From contig CALZFC010000035.1 in the NCBI GenBank assembly GCA_945643635.1, forward strand, positions 1,153,501-1,217,500: DNA of 64,000 bases. The letters are read 5' to 3'. Below, in pieces: positions 57,961-64,000 of the stretch. The notes beneath the pieces are model-generated. The model worked only from the letters and a program-made list of their open reading frames with translations, did not search any database and was not told where the DNA came from. The position numbers and the translations under genes were made by a program. This stretch comes from Allodiplogaster sudhausi (lineage: Eukaryota; Nematoda; Chromadorea; Rhabditida; Diplogasteridae). Numbering within the stretch: the stretch's first letter is position 1; each line of letters starts with the position of its first letter.

Positions 57961-58745
57961 AAAGAGTCAGAATAAGAGAGACGGAGAGAAAGAGAGAGAG
58001 AGAAAGAGAGAGATAGTGAGAGAGTGGGAAAGAGAGACGGAGAGAAAGAGAGAGAGAGAAAGAGAGAGAGATAGTGAGAGAGAGGGAAAGAGAGAAGGAG
58101 AGAAAGAGAGAGAGAGAAAGAGAGAGAGATAGTGAGAGAGAGGGAAAGAGAGACGGAGAGAAAGAGAGAGAGAAAGAGAGAGAGATAGTGAGAGGGAGGG
58201 AAAGAGAGACGGAGAGAAAGAGAGAGAGAGAAGAGAGAGAGATAGTGAGAGAGAAGGAAAGAGAGACGGAGAGAAAGAGAGAGAGAGAAAGAGAGAGAGA
58301 TAGTGAGAGAGAGGGAAAGAGAGACGGAGAGAAAGAGAGAGAGAGAGAAAGAGAGAGATAGTGAGAGAGAGGGAAAGAGAGACGGAGAGAAAGAGAGAGA
58401 GAGAAAGAGAGAGAGAGATAGTGAGAGAGAGGGAAAGAGAGACGGAGAGAAAGAGAGAGAGAGAAAGAGAGAGAGATAGTGAGAGAGAGGGAAAGAGAGA
58501 CGGAGAGAAAGAGAGAGAGAGAAAGAGAGAGAGATAGTGAGAGAGAGGGAAAGAGAGACGGAGAGAAAGAGAGAGAGAGAAAGAGAGAGATAGTGAGAGA
58601 GAGGGAAGAGAGACGGAGAGAAAGAGAGAGAGAGAAAGAGAGAGAGATAGTGAGAGAGAGGGAAAGAGAGACGGAGAGAAAGAGAGAGAGAGAAAGAGAG
58701 AGAGATAGTGAGAGAGAGGGAAGAGAGACGGAGAGAAAGAGAACG
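57961..58745. repeat. GA-rich minisatellite, period 56-60 bp, about fourteen units
   Basis: The word GACGGAGAGAAAGAGAGAGA recurs every 56-60 bp, each followed by GATAGTGAGAGAGAGGGAAA. Units are nearly identical, with length changes mainly in the GA part. It produces a 318-codon Ser/Leu-rich frame on - and Arg/Glu frames on +, which are artefacts. Confidence 0.95.
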
Positions 58746-59208
58746 AAGGTAACAGGACAGGAGTGAACAACAGCAGGTGGCAGGTGAAATGAGGGATGGA
58801 AATTGAAACAGTGTCGAAGGAAAAGATATTGACCTGAATGTCATAGTAAGATGGTATTCAAATATAATGCACTTGAATTACGATAGACAAAGAAAGATGT
58901 TAAAGACGAGAAAAATGAGGATAGAGAAAGACAGAGAGATAGAGAGAGAGATAGAGAGAGAAATAGAGAGAGAGAGAGATAGTCGACAGAAGGTTGTCCA
59001 TGAATCCACTTGTTAGCCTTACGCAAGAGTACGCACATGCGAGAGTTGCTGTGCTCTTATCCCTTTTGTCTTCTTTTACCAATTGGTGGTGCCCGTGGAC
59101 AATGGCAGAGGGAGCTACTCGAAGGGGCTGGAGAGCATCCTCACTACTCTACACCACCTGATACATATTGCATTCCGAGGTTGGAGAGAGAGAGAAAGAG
59201 AGAGAAAG

Positions 59209-59239
<31 letters not shown>

Positions 59240-60500
59240 GAGATTGAGAGATTGAGAGATTGAGAAAGAAAGAGGTATAGAGGATTCAGCAGGATGATAG
59301 AAGAGAATAGACTAGCGCGCAAGAGAGAAGATAAAGATAGTGAAGTTTCGAGAGAGAGAGAGAGAGACAGAGAGAAAGAGAGAAAGAGAGTCAGAGAAAG
59401 AAGAGAGAGATAGAGATAAAACCCTTCAGCTTTGTTTCTCACTCTCTATTTTACCTAGTCTCCTCTCTCTCCCTCTTATCTCTCTACCCCTCTATCTCTC
59501 TCTTTCTCTCTCTATCTCTCTCTCTCCCTCTCTCTCTCTCTCTCTTCCTCTTCCATCAGCGCGCGCGAGCTGCTCAACTCATCTCCCGTCTGTCAGAAGA
59601 GAAGCCCGGCTGTCCGTGTTGTGTCAGTGTGAAGACATGGCTCGAGCACGCGTGCGCCTGTCAGATTCCGTAGACATCTCCTCCTGGATTTGCGAAACCC
59701 CTTTTTTTCTCACTCTCTATCTCTCACTCGCTCTCTCTCTCACTCTCTCTCACTCTCTCTCACTCTCTCTCACGCTCACACTCTCTCACTCTCTCACTCT
59801 CTCACTCTCTCACTCTCTCACACTCTTTCTCTCTTCCCCCCACCTTCCTCATTGTCAGCTTTTTCTCCCATCCCTGCAATTTCCATGCCCCTCTTCCCCT
59901 TCATCAAGCATCCAGGATTGGTCCCGGTTGCTTCCACTTCTCGCACCTCTCTACTGGGCATACCAGAGAGAGAGAGAGTGATCTCGTGCCCAGGAGAGCA
60001 GACTGGGATAGGAGAGGACGAGAGAAAGATAAGAGTGGAAAGGACGAGAGGCAGGAAGTGAGAGAGACAGATGGAGAGAGAGAGGGAGAGAGTGAGAGAG
60101 AATAGAGAGAGCGAGTGAAAGAGACAAAACAGAAAGAGAGAGAGAGAGAGAGAGAGAGAGTGAGAGAGAGGGAAAAGAGAAAAGGAGGTGAGGAAGGATT
60201 GGATTGCCCATTCAAGCCCTTGGCATCAATGGCCCCTGAGGCTAGAGGTCAAATCAGCTGGCAGTCCCGGAGACAACATTCTCTCTGAAGATCTCTGAAG
60301 AAGAGAAGAGTCCAGGATCCGGGTGCCCTCCGGGTCATGAATGGACCGACGAAAACTATAAGAGGCCACACAGGAAAGGGAAATCAACCATTCGAGGAGC
60401 GAGCAAAGAAGAGAGAGAGTGGCTCATGATGATGGCTAATTGTCTCATTAGCATGGCTCTCATTCAAGCGGCCACACGGACAGAGACTGATATTGTCTTC

Positions 60501-60538
<38 letters not shown>

Positions 60539-63500
60539 GCAATAGAGTAGATCTTTTTCGTTCTCTAATCCTCTCTATCTCACTTACTCTCTAGCTCTCT
60601 CTCGTCTCTCAACTCTCTCTCTCTCTTGTCTCTCTACTCTCTCTCGCTTTCTCTCTCTCTCTCTTTGCTTACTCTTTCCCTCTAGTCTATATATCTCTGC
60701 TGCAATCACATTGAATCTATCCACATCTCTCACATCTCCACAGAATCCATATTGAAAATATCTGAGCAATTTTTTTTCAACTCTGCACAGAGATACTCGT
60801 AAATTGGCAAGGCCTCTAATTCTCGCACGGGACAGTAGCCGGTAATTTGGAGTGGCGCCATACATATGTTGTGTGGTTGTTGTGTGTGAGGGCTCATGAC
60901 GGGAGACAGAGAGGGAGGATGAGAAAGAGGGAAAGAGTGAGCAAAAGAGAGAGAGAAAGAGAGAGAGAGTGAGGGAAAGAGTGAGTAAGAGGAATGGAAA
61001 TAGGGAGAGAAAGTCTGAGAGAGGGGATGGAGAGAGAGAGAGACTGAGAGAGAGAGTGAGGGATAGTGAGAGGATATAGAGAGGGAGAGAGAAAATGATG
61101 AGATAGAATGTGAAATGAATAAAGGAACTGTAACGATTCGAGACCGACGACTCTGCTGGCTCCAGCGAGCGCTTTTTTGACCTTCCACTTGAAAACAGAC
61201 GAAATTGTAAATTATGAAATTTATATGACTCGTGTTTGTCCACGTGTGGATGAAGGAAGGCCAGCAATCAGTTATACTATATTGTTATGTGTGGATGTGT
61301 GTGCATCTGTGACTCCTCGGTTTTCATGGAGGAGATTGGCTGCCGGAGATGATTTACGGGTCAGCCGTCGAATGAGCAATAGAGGGCGAGAGAGAAGGTG
61401 TAAGTAGCTAAATATAGAAAGAGCAAGAGAGAGAGATATAGAGAGAGACAGAGAGAGAAAGAGAAAGAGAGAGAGTGGCAACGAAAGAGAGAGAAAGCGA
61501 AAGAGAGAGAGAGAGACAGCGAAAGACAGAGAGAGAGAGACAGAGAGAGTGAGAGAGAGAGAGATAGAGATAGCGAGAAAACAGCAGACACGACTGTTGC
61601 TTCGCTAAGACCATGCACAAATTTGTGCCGTTGATAGATTGCCCTGATACGATCTCGCTTTCTTTACCTTTCTGCTCTTTCCGTTTTCTTAATCCCTCTC
61701 TTGATCCCTTCCTGACCTCTCCGCTCTTGCCATTTCTGTCTTGTCTCTCACTTTGATATCTCTCTCACTCTCTCTTCTCTCACTCTCTCACTCTCATTCT
61801 CTCACTCTCTCTCCCGCTCTCTCTCTCTCTCTCTCTCACTTCCCCCATCACCTCTCCTTCCCGCACTATCAGAAGGGATCACCACGGCAGGAGTCTGGGA
61901 AGGGAGGAAGAGCGGAAAGGGGTTGGGAAGGCATTCAGACATTCAACGCAGCTGTGCTCTCTCTCTCTCTTTTTTCTCCCTCTCTCTCCTCTCACTCTCG
62001 CTCTTTCTCTCTCTCTTTCTCTCTCCCACCTCTCTCTCTCTCTCTCTCTCTCTCCCTGCCCTCATAAATCTGTCTTTGCATCGTTTAGAGCATCGAGATT
62101 GCGGTTAAAAGCTAGCTAGTCATAAGAGAAGCACAGAGAATCGAACGAAAGAAAACAAGATGATTTCCTCTGTTATGAGAACAATCAACGACCATAAAAC
62201 TCGGATGGCATCCCATATCGGTTCTGTTCTGTCCAATATCTCTTCCAAGTTTCTCCATAAGTGTAACAGAGAGGACACACCTTAGAAAATGGCTCAAGTT
62301 CGCCCATAACAATATAACAATTAGCGGATATGTTTGGATAAGGGGGATGGGGGGGAGAGAGGGGGGTGGCACAGGCTTATGGTTATAACCATAGAAATGA
62401 GCCACAACATACGAGTTTGTTTAGTCCGAGTTTAGTGCCTCATGACCCCCATTTGGAGATGTCCATTCTTCGCCTTGTAGTACTACGTACTTTCTTTCTA
62501 ATCGGAATGGGGATGAAGATGTTCAATGGCCCGGGTCTACATACTATGGAAGATGCGCTCCATTTATTCCCTTCTGTGTGCAGAGATAGTCACTACACTT
62601 CATACAAGGGAGGGGGAGGGTGGTTACTCTCTCTTTCTCTGTCAGTCTCTCACACTCTCTCTCTCTTTACCCTCTCTTTCTCTTTCTCATTCACTCTGTT
62701 TCTCCTTCTCTCTCCCTCTCTCTCTCTCCATCTCCGTCCCTCTCTCTCTCCCTTACACTGTCACGACCCCTCTCACCCACACTCTCAGATTCTACCTCTC
62801 TCCACCGTCTTTCAGTACATCATCCCTTCTTTTGTAACCACGATTTGCACTGTTCACCCATCTTCAATGGCCTCTTGGCAGTTTGGAGAGAGAAAGAGAG
62901 TCACAGAGAGAGAGAGAGAGAGGGAGAGAGATAGAGAAAGAGAGAGAGAGAAAGAGAGAGAGGGAGAGAGAGAGAGAAGAAAAAGATGCTCTTCCGTTCC
63001 ATTCATGTTCGAGGAGGTGAACACTCTTGTGGATGCTCTTCATGAAGAGGGGCAGTTCAGCGTGCGACGTGGATAAGAGAGAGGAAGAGAGAAAGAGGGA
63101 AAGAGAGAGAGAGAGACAGAGATAGCCCATGGGCCTTGATGAAGTGGTGAGGTGGAGAGAAGAGAGAAAGAGAGAGAGAGAGAGATAAAGAGAGAGAGAG
63201 AGGAAGAAGGAGAGGAAAATGAAGACAAGAGATTAGAGAAAGCTCAGAAAGAGATGAAAAAATGGTCACTTAAAACCACTGACCGAACACGATCCATCAA
63301 AAGTTTACACACCTTGTGGGCGTATCGTTCAAAGAAGAAAGCTTAAGCTACAACATCTTTCTTTCTCTGTCTGTTTCTCTCTTCCCCTTTCTCTCTCTGT
63401 CTCTTTCTCTCTTCCCCCTTTCTCTCTCTCCCTCTCTCTGCTTCTCTCTCTCTCTCCCTCTCGCTCTCTCCACCGGTCACTTATCCACTTCATTCACCCA

Positions 63501-63557
63501 TCTTACATTTATCTTCCACTTCTTCCGTCTCACTTTATCTCTGCTTCTCCTCTGCGT

Positions 63558-63606
<49 letters not shown>

Positions 63607-64000
63607 ACAATGTCTGCCCTTGACAACTGCGCTGCCGCCGGCAACTGTCACATCCAGCGGTGATGGACTCTCTCTCTCTTTCGGCGTGCGCAAAGTTATC
63701 ACACATTGTTTTTTTCTACATACGTTCCATCGTCGCTCACCGTCTCTCTCTCTCTCTCTCTCCTCTCTCTTTCTTGGCCCCTCTTTCTCTCTCTCTCTTA
63801 CCTCTCTCTTTCTTCTGTTTCCTTCTCTCTCTTCTTCTCTCTCTCCTCTCACTCCAAGTTCCTAGTACATCAGTGAAGAGAGAGAGAGAGACCCTTCCTG
63901 GCGGCATCTCTAAGGGGCTGCACTGATTGACTTCTTCTCTGTTGACTCTTGTCGCCTCTCTCGCTGCCATGACCTGTTGGAGTTGCGTAAGGGACAGGCA
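58746..64000. repeat. TC/GA microsatellite-rich DNA, no confident gene
   Basis: More than twenty TC or GA tracts on alternating strands (for example 59,188-59,240, 59,735-59,830, 60,140-60,180, 60,508-60,538, 62,030-62,054, 62,905-62,975, 63,560-63,605). Small non-repetitive islands read as possible exons: 63,008-63,076 on + (FEEVNTLVDALHEEGQFSVR), 63,609-63,660 on + (MSALDNCAAAGNCHIQ with donor CG|GTGATG), and 62,366-62,600 on +. None has a recognised domain or a partner exon, and the 5' exon of kal-1 was not found here. Confidence 0.5.

Noticed and set aside
57888..58844. A 318-codon Ser/Leu-rich open frame on the minus strand
   Set aside because: It is the translation of a GA-rich minisatellite; overlapping frames are equally long and the sequence has no complexity.
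62366..63076. A 236-codon plus-strand frame
   Set aside because: The second half is TC/GA repeat and the first half has no recognised domain, splice borders or codon pattern.

Overview
The window is nuclear DNA of a nematode. Coding exons are GC-rich and split by introns with plain GT-AG (rarely GC-AG) borders. Recognisable genes are nematode chemoreceptor class delta (srd), a DAF-7-type TGF-beta ligand, anosmin/KAL-1, and small GATA factors. Introns and spacers are full of TC/GA and AT microsatellites. The codon style and nematode-only families fit a free-living rhabditid or diplogastrid, but the species cannot be named from sequence alone.

Layout. About 1.9-10.2 kb holds four GATA zinc-finger exons in a duplicated cluster on +, with a broken amidase (FAAH-like) pseudogene on - between them. 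From 27,976 down to 10,842 lies one srd chemoreceptor gene on -. Its TM5 exon is split by a 14.9-kb DNA transposon (12,057-26,969). The transposon has matching 21-bp terminal inverted repeats (20/21) and a 2-bp CG target duplication; removing it and one CG rejoins the receptor exon in frame. It carries subterminal ACCGTT-type repeats, a tandem array of exon-like units, a C2H2-plus-transposase-like gene and a multi-exon SAMD3-like gene. Nested inside it is a second transposon (21,126-26,480), a Mutator-like element with about 0.8-kb TIRs built of a 42-bp tandem repeat, an 8-bp target duplication and a spliced transposase on -.

Further right: a four-exon gene for a 127-residue secreted Gly/Cys/His-rich protein (30.2-32.2 kb, -); dispersed repeats and candidate exons (32-38 kb); a ten-exon daf-7-like gene encoding about 353 residues (39.2-43.5 kb, +); remnants of receptor-like coding; a nine-exon rhodopsin-like GPCR (46.4-48.9 kb, +); and the 3' thirteen exons of a kal-1 (anosmin-1) homologue (49.7-56.6 kb, -). 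From 56.6 kb to the end I see mostly GA/TC microsatellite and minisatellite DNA.

Exon borders were read by eye from splice-site motifs, phase agreement and family resemblance; no alignment or transcript data were used. The exciting part of the window is the nested transposon pair with its exon-like array, and the clean reconstruction of the gene it broke.
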